From Nelumbo lutea (taxonomy: Eukaryota > Streptophyta > Magnoliopsida > Proteales > Nelumbonaceae): a stretch of DNA of 64,000 nt. Made by a program: the position numbers and the translations under genes. Shown one piece after another: positions 47,231 through 60,783 of the stretch. A model generated the notes under the pieces. That model did not search any database. It saw only the letters and a list, made by a program, of their open reading frames with translations, and had not been told where the DNA came from. The stretch lies in NCBI GenBank assembly GCA_022828595.1, contig JAKGHH010000003.1:105795583-105859582 (forward strand), read 5' to 3'. The first letter of the stretch is position 1. Each line of letters begins with the position of its first letter.

Positions 47231-47279
47231 AGCAATATTACTGCTCTTGGCTAAACAGACTGAACTCCATATGGTTTTC

Positions 47280-50200
47280 CAAATGTTGTCCCTTCGACTA
47301 CAAGAAGAGATTTCCACTGGTTAGAATCATGTATTGGGTTTTGTTAGCAGCTGTGGCGGTCTCTTCTTCTTTTAGTTCTTGCCTTCCATATTCAGAACCC
47401 TCTTGATTTCGACCTTCTTTTCTTTGAAATCACACAAATAGAGAAGGGAAAGAGGTTAATATTGCAACACAGTCTCTTGATAGATTTATTCCACTTTTTA
47501 AAACTTATCATCAGTTGGATTTTGTTTTAAAATTTTAAAAAATAGTGGAAGATAAATACAATATTTTGTTTTATTCGTTAATGGTAGTATTTAAAGTCAA
47601 TTGTTATTTAAGGATATTTCAAGATAATATATAATCAATAAAAATAGAATTATCGCGGATCCATTTGAATCGGGGTTTGCATCCCTGACTCTATGCGCTA
47701 ATGTTTGTGTCCATATACGGACCTGAATATCGATTTCAAGAGTTAAGAGTATACACGGGTGGGTCTTTTTACGTAATCCATGTGCATGCATGGATTGTAT
47801 TCGGGTTGCTATTGGAACTGTACATTTGACCGGCACATTTAACAATGTGGGTTTTTTACGTAATCCGTATCTCCTAATTATGGGTTTGTAGTGGACCAGA
47901 TCCGAAATTGCTTTCAGAGTATCGCACTTTTCAACGTTTCTCGCGTTTTCCAATATCTTCGATTGATTGGACTCCACTAAACTCCCAGCCCCCCTCACTT
48001 TGTACCTATGTTCGTAATTTGAGTATTTGACCCGAAAAGTCGCTCCGCGTTGCCGATGAGTGCGTGACCTGGATCAGTGGATGGCGTGAAGCCGTGAACT
48101 TAAAAAGCAGGCCCAACTTCTACCATATAAGACAAGAAAAGAAAGAAAACTTGGTGGGCCTAAGCCCAATCTTAACACGCTCAGCTCGTTCATTTGTATT
48201 GGTTGCACTTTTTTTTCTTTGGCAAAAGGGTGGGCATGAACTTTTGATATAAAATCGGGTCTGATCTCACTTTGTATTGGGCTTCTACTTTCAAGTTTTC
48301 TCTCTGTACCCAATCTAATCTACCTGCTTACAAATAAACATTATGTTGTGTGTTCAATCAAATTATTTAATATACAATATTCTTTTTGTTTTGAAGTAAA
48401 ATGTGTGAAGATCAAAGGGTTCGCTTTAAAATGGTCATGGAATTTAAATGAAACATTTCATAACAATAATTTCCACTCTTTCTACTTTATAACAAACGGA
48501 AACTACTATACTGGAATTTACAGCCCACAGTAAATTGAGCACCAAAATGTGAGTCATCAAACTGGATCAATCCCAACACTGGTCCAATCTGTATGAGGCT
48601 TTTTTTCTGGGAAGGGATCTGGGCTGGGAAGCTGAGGTTTTGTCTCAGGTTGGTCAAAGAATGGGCTGGGGGACCGCTCTCAGACTCTCAGTGTTGGGCT
48701 TTGGTAACGTGTTACGTGTATATCAAATCGTTGTCGTTGCGCATATGTCAAGAATGGATGTTTGAGGGTCAATAATATGGCAGCAGTTCAGCGCATTAAA
48801 GTGGTATGAAATTACATCACCCTCGAACCTAACCCAAAAAAGAAGCACTAACGTGTTTGCCACGTGGCCCCTTCACTTGACAAACTCTTCGCACATTGGT
48901 TTAAGATGAGGAGGACAGACTGAGAATTAAACCGACGCATTGGATACATCACTTCTGACCGCAGAGAAGTCTTTTCTCTTTTGCTCACGTGTGGGACCCA
49001 CCAATTTAATTTAATCTATTAAAATACTTTTTGTTGAGGGGTAGACCGTAGAGGTCATCAATCACGAGAACATGATTGAGGGACGGAGGACACTTTTGGA
49101 ATTCTATGATTCGATTAGATAGAAGCTCAGTAATTTCCGCGGTCGGAAAAAGCAAGAAAACAACAAAATAGGAAGTAACGAGTCCACGCTCCACACTCCA
49201 CAGCTCAAGGTTTTTTTGAAGCGAAATCTGAGGGTTGGGTTCTGATGTTCCCATTCAGAGATCGATGCTTCGTGGAACAAAATTTGCCCGCAGGCTGCGG
49301 CTTCATGTCAGTCTCCCCGTCGAGGGTAACGTGAGTCTTCACCGACCGAGTGACAACCCACCGCGAAGTTACCCGAAATTTTCTTTATTGACCAAATTGC
49401 CCTCAGCAATATTATTTGTTTAGTTAATTTTCATTTATTACCCTCCCAAATGATATCATCATATCAGTCGTCAGTCGTCACATAGGTGTTGTTCAATAAT
49501 ATAGTTGGTTTTATTTTTGAACGGGTAAATAAAGATTTCATCGGATTGTATGAAATTTGTTAAATGTCCAAACTACTCTTTGTATACTGTTTATTGTCTT
49601 CTCCATTGAAGTTAGGTGAAATGAATACAATAAAAACAATAGTTTTGAAATATTTTAATGGAATAAAGGGGAACCCTTTTATGATGAAGATGAGAAAAAT
49701 GATGAATTAAAAGACTTAATCAGATACAACATCAAGGCTATAATTATGATATGTGAAGGCCATAATCAAGGCCATGATGTTTTGATCATGAAAGGGAAAA
49801 TAATCAGCAATCAAAACAAACAAAATCACTTTGCAGTACCCGATATTCATTTCTTAGGTTAAATAGGTTTTAAGAAAAAAAGAACAAGAAAAAAATAGAA
49901 AAAGTTTAATGAGATATTTTGATAATTTAACATTTTCCGTTATCTAATTTAATGGTTAAAGGGATGTTTATCTAACTGCTAAAGTTCAAGGGAGTCTTTA
50001 TACAAATATATATATATATATATATATAAGAGAGACTTTATCACTGACCACATAATACAAAAAAGTCTTTTGTAATTTACCCTTTTTGAAAACAAAAACT
50101 ATTACCACATCAACAAAACAATATAATTTCGTTGATGTGGCAGTTGTTTTCGTTTTCATAAAATAAAATAAACCATGTTGTATGACACTTCCAATTCTAT

Positions 50201-50900
50201 AGTGAAATCATTTTGGATTGGATATCTTCTGTCAGGGGGAGTCGTAGGCTCTGTTTGATGGGCTTGATGAGGAAATTGTTGTGGGCCTGTCATTGCCGAA
50301 GAATAGACAAAAGGAGAAAGCAAGGAAAAGAAAACTTATGAACTACGATGATGATGATCATCAGAGACGGCCAGCAGCCAATTTTTCAGTAGGTAGTAAG
50401 TACGTGCCTCATTCAATGTAAATGGTGGAGCCCCCATCCCCACATCCCACACTGGTAACGCATAACGCATCTTTTTAGGTCCCCAATAACACTACACAAG
50501 CTTACTACTGTCACATGCAATCCACCAAAATATATTCACATCGGACAATACCAAAAGAAAAGAAAATAAAATTGAATAAATAAAGACACACCTGGTTATC
50601 TAAGTTTGTGCTTAGCCACTAAAGCTAGTTTTATACATGCAGAAAACAAAAACAAAACAATAGGAAAAGGGAAAAGGGGATTGAATCGATGATTGATGTA
50701 TCACAGTCACAGCCTCACAGGAAGGTTTTCACCAAATCTATGCATTGTCTTACCAACTTTCCTTTAACGATAATATAAAGATTTTTTTTTCACCAGACAG
50801 GACGCTTTTCTGTTTTCTTTTCTCATGGGCAGTTTTAGTCATTTTAGTATAAGCTTTTTCGATCCTTTTGCTTCCCGCCCATCTTCACTCTTAGCTTTCT
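47280..50900. other. Intergenic DNA upstream of the second DUF4228 gene
   Basis: A (TA)n run at 50006-50028. Short ORFs on both strands show no recognisable domain. Confidence 0.55.
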
Positions 50901-50905
50901 CTCCC

Positions 50906-50913
50906 TATATATA
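50906..50913 (+). promoter_or_regulatory. TATA box of the DUF4228 gene at 51055
   Basis: tatatata follows ctctccc, 149 bp before the ATG. The spacing is almost the same as in the paralogue at 30945. Confidence 0.6.
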
Positions 50914-51054
50914 CGGATAAAGGACTATGCAACAACTCCATCACCGTCCACGACCACCAAATTAAAGAAGCTCCAGAGCCACCACCCTTCGGCCCAAGTT
51001 ATTAATAAAACATAAACAAACGCATATCCTCTTCTCTCCCTCGCTCGCTCGCTC

Positions 51055-51483
51055 ATGGGAATCTGTATTTCAACTCCAACGATGAGAGCACAACGGAGAG
51101 GAGGAGGTGAAGGAACAGGTTGGCCATCGACGGCAAAGGTAATTCACGTGGACGGGAAGTTACAAGAATTCAAGTACCCAACCACAGCCGGTCATGTCAT
51201 CTTACAGAACCCCAACTGCTTTCTTTGCAGCTCAGAATCCATGAACCTGGATTCGTGCGTTCCCCATTTGGGCGATGACGAGGAATTGGAAATCGGCCAA
51301 ATTTACTTCCTCATGCCACTTTCCCAGTCAAACAAACTTCTCTCTCTCTCCGACCTATGTATTCTTGCCGTCAAGGCCAGCAAGGTTCTCGATGTTAAAC
51401 AGAACCCAACCCCCTCGACCTTTTCCAGCAGTAGAACCGCCGTCAGATTAGCGCCCGGAGCCCGGGGTGCCGGGTGGGTGTAA
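51055..51483 (+). CDS. DUF4228 (PADRE) domain protein, 142 aa
   Basis: A single exon starting MGICISTPTMRAQ, followed by TAKVIHVDGKLQEFKYPTTA, GHVILQNPNCFLCSSESMN and LEIGQIYFLMPLSQSNKLLS. The C-terminus is short and Gly/Arg-rich (LAPGARGAGWV), a motif often seen at the end of this family. Gly2 and Cys4 predict lipid modification, as in the paralogue 20 kb upstream. The core shows only moderate identity to that paralogue (shared GKLQEF/GQLQEF, PxCF, GQxYF), so the pair is old or from different subgroups. Confidence 0.92.
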   Translation: MGICISTPTMRAQRRGGGEGTGWPSTAKVIHVDGKLQEFKYPTTAGHVILQNPNCFLCSSESMNLDSCVPHLGDDEELEIGQIYFLMPLSQSNKLLSLSDLCILAVKASKVLDVKQNPTPSTFSSSRTAVRLAPGARGAGWV

Positions 51484-52127
51484 GACTCCGACAGGCACTG
51501 GCCTCGACATCGCCGGATTGGGTTTCCAGCTGGGGAGTACTAATCGAGGAATCGGGTATTGATAAAAAATAAAAGAAGAAGCTTTATTTGAAGGGGAGAG
51601 GGAGGACCCACTAATTTCTTGTTTTTCTTTTTTTTTTTCTTCTTGTCATTCAATAGACATATAAAGTCCATGACTCCATCTTCCAAAGCATAAATGTGTG
51701 CAGGCTTTCTGATGGAGTTGCTGAAATTTTTTTTGGCCCTTCTTGTAAGTTGTAAGCCGAGATGATGAAACTTAATTTCAAAATGTTTTAATTAGCTGTT
51801 GCTTATTCCAGCTACAAGTCTACAGCGAAACCAAATGAGTCAACAAATTTACAAGATCGCTCTTTCCCATTACCGGGGTTCATACTAGAGCTCAGTTGGA
51901 AAGCCAAGAAGCCAGAAGCCTTTTTGGTTTGGATTGAGTTGACCTACAAATCACTCATCAAGTTGAGTAACGTTTCTTTCTTCGATAACTTTCCATTTAT
52001 TTATTTATTTTCAAAGGAACCTTATCTCGATGATTATCAACTTGATAGCAACGACCTTTACGAAAAATATATGCTTTGATTCCCTCTACGTAATAGCTAA
52101 ACCCGGTAGGAAACATTAATAGGTTCA
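51484..52127. other. 3' flank of the DUF4228 gene
   Basis: Probable 3' UTR (aataaaaga at about 51568) followed by unassigned intergenic DNA. Confidence 0.45.
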
Positions 52128-52292
52128 GTTTGGAAAGAGTGCAAATATAAATATATATGTAAAATATATAAAATATATGCTTTTTTACTTACTTATTTGT
52201 ATTTGTATTTTTTAAAATTTTACTTTATAAAGATCAGTTTGCAAAGAGCATAAATATAAATATGTACAGTATTTGTATTTCTACTCCCTATT
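52128..52292. mobile_element. MITE family A, duplicated copy
   Basis: The left arm cagtttggaaagagtgcaaa recurs as cagtttgcaaagagcataaa at about 52236. Right-arm motifs are tttgtatttgtatttttt and gtatttgtatttctactccc. Confidence 0.65.
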
Positions 52293-52447
52293 CACCTTCC
52301 TAAACCTTTCAACCCGTATCCTCCCCAAAACTCGTAGTGAATTGGATTTTGAGAATCTAAACCTTATTCGTATATGAAAATGTCTGCATTCAAGGGTAGG
52401 ACTGGTTGGATTTAGAACCCATATCTAATTTCCTATTATTTCTTGTC

Positions 52448-52750
52448 ATATACAACATGGTTTTCAAAATTAGACCAGACCAGATGGTCAGATCAAAAAA
52501 ATCGGGAACCAATCACTTGAATGGTTCTGTTTTTTTCCCCTAAACTGTTGATTTTGATCAGCAAACTGTTGAACTAGTCGGTTAACTGTTCTAACGGTTT
52601 TGACCGTTTTTCAATTTTTTAAATATTTTTATTATTTTTTTTGTCAAAACGGGCCAACCATTCAGGTCGAACGGTCAGAACATTCGAACCGGTAACCGGA
52701 CCCTTGACCGGTTCGGCCACCGATTCAGTTTTAAAAACCATGATATACAA
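52448..52750. mobile_element. 287 bp hAT-like MITE with 8 bp target-site duplication
   Basis: The termini catggttttcaaaa and ttttaaaaaccatg are inverted repeats with one mismatch (52456 and 52742). The flanks carry the perfect 8 bp duplication atatacaa (52448-52455 and 52743-52750). The inside contains ccggtt/aaccgg palindromic segments and no ORF. Confidence 0.88.
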
Positions 52751-53665
52751 GAAATAAATAAGTAAAGTAATAGAAATAAACAACAAAATTTCTAATTATT
52801 TGATTAAGATATGTAAAAAATACATGAACTATCAAATTATATTTTACATAAAATTGAGAATATTATTAAATTCAATATTTGGTACATAAAGTTTATATGC
52901 TTTTTAATAATATACAGGTCGGAGAAATTTGAGTTTAGCCTAATACCATACCCATACGGGTTGTAGAATCCTAAAACCCATTTCTACCCTAAAACCCGTC
53001 CTTCAAACGAAAAATCCCGCCCCAACAGGTAGGATAGGGGCGGGTACCAATGGGATTGGATAAAAATTATCATCCCTAGCTCCAAAGGATTTCAGTTAAC
53101 TTCCTTAATTGTAGCTAGGCATATATACATATAATGCTCACAACAACGCAAACCGCAAATATTAATAATCACCATTATTATAGGTTGTGTTTGGTAGTAT
53201 TGCAGTTTCTACTTGAAACGTTTTACATTGAGGAATATAAAATGACATATAATTGTTGTTTTAAGGCTGTTTATAATTGAAATATGCATTATCATAAAAA
53301 TATTGTTACACAAATATAATTAATCATCTCCATCTTTTGCCCCAGCAAGAAAGAATGTTAAATTTCTAATGGATTCACTCAATGTATTTAAACTCCTATT
53401 TCATAAAGAGGGAAGTGTTGAAACTTGAAACCGGTGTTATTTGAGAATTTTTCCTTCTTATATATTAGATGAATTTCCCTCTTGAAGATGAAGCATCAGT
53501 GTCCCCATCTATAGATGATCCTGAGTAAGCTTGTAATTCCGTAGGATTCGGATTTATTCCAAATTGTTTTAACGTTATCTTTATTTAAAGTTGTAAAATG
53601 CTGACGCCTCCCCTCAAGTTTCTATTTGTTGCTGAAACCTCCCTTGAAGTTGATAATTGCAAATT

Positions 53666-54007
53666 TAGGGGTGTCAATTGGACTGGATTTGGTTGAGTCC
53701 ATTACAAATGGACCAGGTCCAGTCCAATCCAATGAATATATTGAACCATTTTGGACCAGTCAAATCCAATCTAACCGAAATCTAATCTATTGACACCTAT
53801 ATATCAATGGACCAAATATTGGCTCAATCCAACCCAATCCAATATAAATTAATTATGGAGGGATCAGGTCTAATCCAATCCAATAAATACTTTGAACCAT
53901 TAAGTTTGCAGTGGTCCGATTCAATGTCTTGTTGGTCTGTCCAATCCATCCAAATTGATTTTGGTTTGGACGGAGTCCAATCCAAAACCAGTCCATTCAC
54001 ACCCATA
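53666..54007. repeat. 'TAGGGGTG' family copy 5
   Basis: It starts taggggtgtcaattgg. An internal inverted edge ctattgacaccta occurs at 53788 and a second edge cattcacaccca at 53994. It is rich in gtccaatccaat motifs, like 22047-22315. Confidence 0.6.
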
Positions 54008-54009
54008 AT

Positions 54010-55900
54010 TGCAACCACCTCCCCTAGACTTTTTGATACAGTTGCAAATAGATCCACTCTATTAAAATCTTCTAACAAGAGCCATGGAAATGTCCAAAAT
54101 ACCCATAAAATTAGCTATTGATTCTGGTTTCTATGAAAAAAGGGTTTGAGGTAGTGATTCATAAGAAAAATTTTGGAAAATGAACATTTTTATCAAAAGT
54201 AACTTCATGAGTATTTTGAACATTTTATGCCTCTTTTCAGAATATTTTATTAGAGAGGGTCTAATAGCAACTATATTAAAAAATTATGAAAGCTGATTTC
54301 CAATTACCAAACTTCAAGGGAGATTTCAACATTAACCAGAAACTTCCGGGGAGGTTTAAGCAATTTACCCTTATAACGCACATACTTGCCGATGCATACG
54401 TATATGCGTAAATGTGTTCACCAGTTAAATTGAAGAAAAATTAAAAATTTAAATAAAATTAACGACTTTAACGTGTACACATAGAATGCATTTATATAAA
54501 TATAAAATATCACTTTTTTTAAAAGATAAAATAAAATCTTCATATGGTGTTGAACTTTTTGACTCATTGGCATCCCTAATCACAATTCACAATTCATGAC
54601 TCGCAGAGTGGCAGGCAGGCCAATCTTACACGTTACCGAAATCTGGAGTTGGGATCTCCTCCCAACGAAGAAAAGTAGAAAACTGCCTCAATTGACTGCC
54701 AATATGATCTACCCAATTGGGATCCATCAGATGTGCGTGAATAGATCATGTTGAAACACTTTTTCGAAAATGAGATTCAGTCCTCACACCATCCTCACAA
54801 TAATCATAACCATGTATGTTAAATAGTTTCCTATTTATTTATTTTTTAACTTTGGATCATTTGTTCATGCCCACATATATTCACAACACACTACCTCATG
54901 AATTGGGAACATCTCCTCCTGCATAATATTAGGAGGATGAGATATTCTCTATGTGACTGATATTACGTGGATAGTCAATCAAATGTTATTTATCAAAATT
55001 TATGGATATGTTTTAATTGATCAAAATTCTTCCCATATCATATCTTTTTGGCATGATAGATTTTCCTTGATCACTTGATGTGATCACATCTTTTTCATAA
55101 ATGATACACAAAGTGATGTGTGCTTTTAGTTTAGTTTAGGTTAGGCCACTGATTCTTCTATGTTTCGTTATGGGTCCTCACTTCAACATACTGCGGCGTG
55201 TCCTCTTTATCAAAACAGGGAGTATGTCCAAATTACCAACCTTCAACAATTTCGCCAATCCCTTTTTCATATATAACTTCTCAACATCCATATCCGTTTA
55301 AATCAAAAGAAGATTCCACTGACATCGTTAGATTTGACTTCACTTTATTGAAGACACTTGAGATATTCAAGAGCTCGTTTTAAAATTGGGGATTCAACCA
55401 ACCCAGACCCTTCATTACTCTTTTTCTATGCTTTTTTTCCAGCCCTTCCTAAATAAAGCAATCAACCCGGATCATTATGTACACACACATATATCAGAGC
55501 AACACTGCGAATCTGATCGTTGTGGCTGAATGATCAAGAAATCATCTTTCGGGCGATAAATTGATTTGGGGCCCATAAGGCCATAAAGGCTTTTCACCAC
55601 GTTCCTCTCATTTTTTGAACCAAAGATCCTTGCACTTGGTCAGATCAAACCTCTTTTATTAAAATATTGATACGGTCTTGTCTTGCGTCCAACAGTACTC
55701 ATGGTAAACACCCACCATTAGAATCCACTATCCATCCATGCATCGTCTCAATGCCGGCCGGACGGTAGAATGAACCGAAGAAAGAACAAAACAACATGAA
55801 GAAAAGAAAAGAGATTCTGATTACTATGATACAAACTATTACCAAAGACAGTACAAGTAATTCACAATAGAAAGAATCTGAAATATTTATTGCTACTTCA
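54010..55900. other. Intergenic, no gene seen
   Basis: AT-rich, short ORFs only. Confidence 0.55.
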
Positions 55901-55961
55901 GTCTTTCTAAGATTATTTATGAATTTGACGGAAGCGATATCACGTTCATGGTTAAGACTAT

Positions 55962-57556
<1,595 letters not shown>

Positions 57557-57599
57557 TTAGATCGATTGTTTCTTTAACAAAATCCAAACGATGCATCAA

Positions 57600-57964
57600 C
57601 TAATTAATGCACATAGAATAACAGACAGAGAGAGAGAGAGAGAATATACTGTTTATTATTAGACTGGTAGTGGTAGAAACGAGGGCGTTCCTCGATCCAT
57701 CCCTCTTGGCCCACGAAAGCTCTTCGGAATGGCGTGACCTGGATCTCGAAGCCTGTCCTTGCTGGGCGCAAATTGTCGATAGTTTCGCTGCAACATCGCA
57801 TGTACGGGTTCCTGCGATCAGATTAAAGTAGTTCATTAACCGAACAAGGTGAAGGATGGAGAAGCAGAGGAGAGGATAGATTGCCAGAGACAGAGATATA
57901 CATACTCACCTCTTGAGAGGAGAAGTGTAGCTTTTGAAGCAAGGATGTTGCTCAACAAATGCAT
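57600..57964 (-). CDS. Possible two-exon small protein or upstream exons of the haemoglobin gene
   Basis: On the minus strand the ATG at 57964 reads MHLLSNILASKATLLLSR, a mitochondrial-presequence-like start. A good donor (gag|gtgagt) follows at 57910, and an acceptor (gatcgcag) at 57812 leads to GTRTCDVAAKLSTICAQQ, with a stop at 57600 (about 88 aa). The third frame across the same junction also stays open (NPYMRCCSETIDNLRPARTG, AFVGQEGWIEERPRFYHYQ), so the true frame is unclear. I do not recognise either product. It lies 50 bp upstream of the haemoglobin ATG on the same strand, under a TATA box at 58050. Confidence 0.3.
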
Positions 57965-58049
57965 TTCTCTTCTTTGGTGTTTATCTTCAGGTCAGGTCTG
58001 GTATAAAATACAAGGAGGTACTTGGAATCAAAGGAGTAGGCATTAGATA

Positions 58050-58059
58050 TTTTTATATA
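58050..58059 (-). promoter_or_regulatory. TATA box upstream of the small ORF / haemoglobin
   Basis: The minus strand reads ctatataaaa, about 90 bp before the ATG at 57964 and about 500 bp before the haemoglobin ATG. Confidence 0.45.
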
Positions 58060-58567
58060 GGGAAAGAAAAGGAACGTGCGCCGGTGCGCGAGTGGAGAGT
58101 GGAGACTGGACAGAGAGCTACAACCTTTCGGGAAAGCGAAGGGTGGGTTTGGATTTGTTTATTGATTTCCGAATCCTCATCAGTCGCAATACGATTTAAT
58201 CAATTATGGAGAAACCAGGGGCTGTCTGATGAGAATGGTTTTTCTTACAGACTAGAGAGAGTCTTGGACTCTTATCACGTGTAATGAAGCAATGTATGAA
58301 AAGCGAGGCTTGATTTATTACTATTGGACGACGGAGATGGAGTGGAGGCATCATATGATATAATGGAACAATTTTGGGTTCAGATGCATCATGCATTTAC
58401 TCCTCTAAATTCTAAATCCTAGTCTAACGAAACGTTCACGAACCGGTTGAAGTTGAACGTGTCGGCTTCAATCTAGAACTTGGTCAACCGTACCTTACCT
58501 GGACTAAAATTTATTACCTGTACGCGAAGGATTAGGACGTCCCACTTGCCAAAGAAGGCATTTACAA

Positions 58568-58895
58568 GACCGGATCTGCTCCTCACAAGGGGGCGCCCCA
58601 CAGCACAATTCCACATCTCCCGATAATAAGTATGGCAGATGATGAGATATCATCTGGAGATATTTCTAATACAAGGTGGGGATGTGCTGTGGGTATTGTG
58701 GGGTTCAGATGTAAACTCCCTTTTATGATAGGATGGACTCACATATACCAAAATGGGAGGAATTCACATCTCTGCCGCACAGCATATTCCGACCAAGTAT
58801 TAGAAACATCTCCAGATGATAGTATCAGTCCTGAATATGTTTTCAATACACGATAGGGATGTGATGGGCAGCTCCTTGTGGGGCGAAGATGTGAT
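58568..58895. repeat. Foldback repeat family C, two more units
   Basis: Unit 1 pairs gggcgccccacagcacaatt with gtggggatgtgctgtggg (58585, 58675) around catctcccgataataag and atctggagatatt. Unit 2 is a weaker version (ctgccgcacagcatattccg with agggatgtgatgggc). Confidence 0.7.
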
Positions 58896-59569
58896 CTCAA
58901 ACCGGAGTGAGGCTTGGGTAAACGAGTTGGGATCTCCTTAAAGAAACGTTCCAACACCTCCCATACCACACATCTTAAAATGAGCTGGGGCCCATCATGC
59001 ATGAAATGTGGAGTTGCCGACTTGCCGTATCAGATCATATTGGGGAAGGTGTGAACTGTAGTCTGCCAGAAAAGAATTCTCATTATCTCCCCACAACGCG
59101 CCCCATATCACATCCAACTGTGTATAGAACTCAATACCAGAAAACAGAAAACAATAACAATCCTTAAAGCCTCTAACTGATGGACGGATTGGATTTAGTT
59201 TATGTCATGCCCTACCAGGTCCGCATGCACAAGTAATTAGAGAAGAACACAGTAAACTTCTCCTGATTCATGTATACATGTGTATCAGCCCAACCATGAG
59301 AAATCCGTGGGCTTAGCCAGCCTAGCCCAAGGTCTTGATTACTTTAGACGAACACTCACGTTTCTTTGCTAAATACTAATCAACTGTACCTCCGTGTGTC
59401 TTTCTGTGTAGCCCATAAAAAAATACTGAAGAGCCAGATTTGGAACTTTCACCCATCTGGAAATGTTCCAAATCTAAAAGCTCCACTATTTTGGAGATTT
59501 ATAAAGTTAAGTAAACCCAAAGTACAACACTTAAAAGCTGGTAAGTTTTCTCAAAATACATTTTAAGAT

Positions 59570-60046
59570 TTTGAAGTGTCAATTGGCTTGGTTCCGTTGA
59601 TAAAGGTCTCTGGCTGCTGGTTGTAGCGGAGACTTGTCGAATCAGCCTTAACCAGGGCTGAGGAAAAATCCACAAGGTTATACACAGCAAAGGAAAATAA
59701 TACACGCTATTGCTATTTTGCGAGGAACGCAGCAGGCTGCTCAGCTTTCCAAAAGCGATATCTTGATTTATTCGGATTCTTTGAAAGTGATCCAAGCGCT
59801 TCAATCGTAAGCTTCTCTTCCTGGATCTTGCCTATGGCTTTTGCTTATGAACAGGCAACAGCTATTACAGTTCAGTCATGTTTATAGAAAGTTCAATATC
59901 CCAGTTCATTTAGTGGCCCAGACAGCAAAGAAATCTCCACAGGACTTATTTTACTTCTTAAATTAACCCCAGGGGATACCTATGTACTTAACTATGTTGA
60001 TATTTCTATTAGCTAATATAAGTTGCTTTATCTATCAAAAAAAAAC
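59570..60046 (+). mobile_element. 5'-truncated LINE 3' end with poly(A)
   Basis: The frame reads GTQQAAQLSKSDILIYSDSL, KVIQALQS, then HVYRKFNIPVHLVAQTAK, the RNase-H-like C-terminus of a plant LINE. A typical short 3' UTR (ataagttgctttatctatc) and an A9 tail at 60038-60046 follow. The 5' border is uncertain and no duplication was found. Confidence 0.75.
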
Positions 60047-60144
60047 AATCGACGACAAAGTATTCTTTGCTCTTTAAGATGCAATTTCAACCTCAGAACT
60101 AACAACCGACACAGACTTTACAAGAAATGATGCATCATACCATT

Positions 60145-60783
60145 TCAGCCGCAACCATAACTTACATCGGGTGTCTTAACAACAGTCCCAAATGGAATTT
60201 CAACCCTCTCTTTCACAAGGCACCGAGGTTCCCCAGCTTCCATCACGAAGAATTTCCCAGGTGGACACTTAATTGCGGTTCTTTTGTCATTGGAAGGCTT
60301 TTGAAGAATGCCAAGCACCTTAAACTGGGCATTCCTCCTGAGCCTTGGCTCAAAACCAGCCAAGTTTAGCACAGATATCACACCAACGAGGGTAAGGGCC
60401 ATTTTGGATGCCACGTTTAGGACAAGTCTCATCCTCTTCGGAGGGTCATTAGTAGGTCCTTGGTTATGATTTTTATCCAACTCACTCATACTCTTTTTTG
60501 CCTCAGGGATTGGATCACCACTCCGATAGAACTTACGAGCAAAAGAGAAGTGAGAGGAATAGCTATTGTCCAAAACTAAAGAATGTGGGGGCCGGCTTGG
60601 ATATGGCGGAAGGAGGAGATCATCTTTCTGCTCAACCGTCTCGCTAGCAAAGGCAGAAGCCTCACGGATCACTTCCAAGTCCTCCCCTTTGTACTCCTCA
60701 AGTTTCTTGAGTAGTATCTTGCGGCTGTTGTCAATTTCAGCTAATGTTACTTCCCTTTCATACCGCTGCTGTTGTTGCAGAAC
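60145..60783 (-). CDS. PDV2: PLASTID DIVISION2-like protein, terminal exon
   Basis: One exon (phase 0, 213 codons with stop) begins after an AG acceptor (gtttgattag). It encodes a coiled coil (VLQQQQRYEREVTLAEID, ILLKKLEEYKGEDLEVIREA), a linker, one transmembrane segment (MALTLVGVISVLNLAGF), then the intermembrane-space tail CPPGKFFVMEAGEPRCLVKE and VEIPFGTVVKTPDVSYGCG-stop. The Gly-ending tail is the hallmark of PDV1/PDV2, by which PDV2 binds ARC6 across the chloroplast envelope and links the inner FtsZ ring to the outer ARC5/DRP5B ring. PDV2 is preferred over PDV1 because of the tail and the exon layout. The first exon is not seen in 60784-64000, so it probably lies beyond the window. Confidence 0.88.
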   Translation of the reverse strand, partial: VLQQQQRYEREVTLAEIDNSRKILLKKLEEYKGEDLEVIREASAFASETVEQKDDLLLPPYPSRPPHSLVLDNSYSSHFSFARKFYRSGDPIPEAKKSMSELDKNHNQGPTNDPPKRMRLVLNVASKMALTLVGVISVLNLAGFEPRLRRNAQFKVLGILQKPSNDKRTAIKCPPGKFFVMEAGEPRCLVKERVEIPFGTVVKTPDVSYGCG

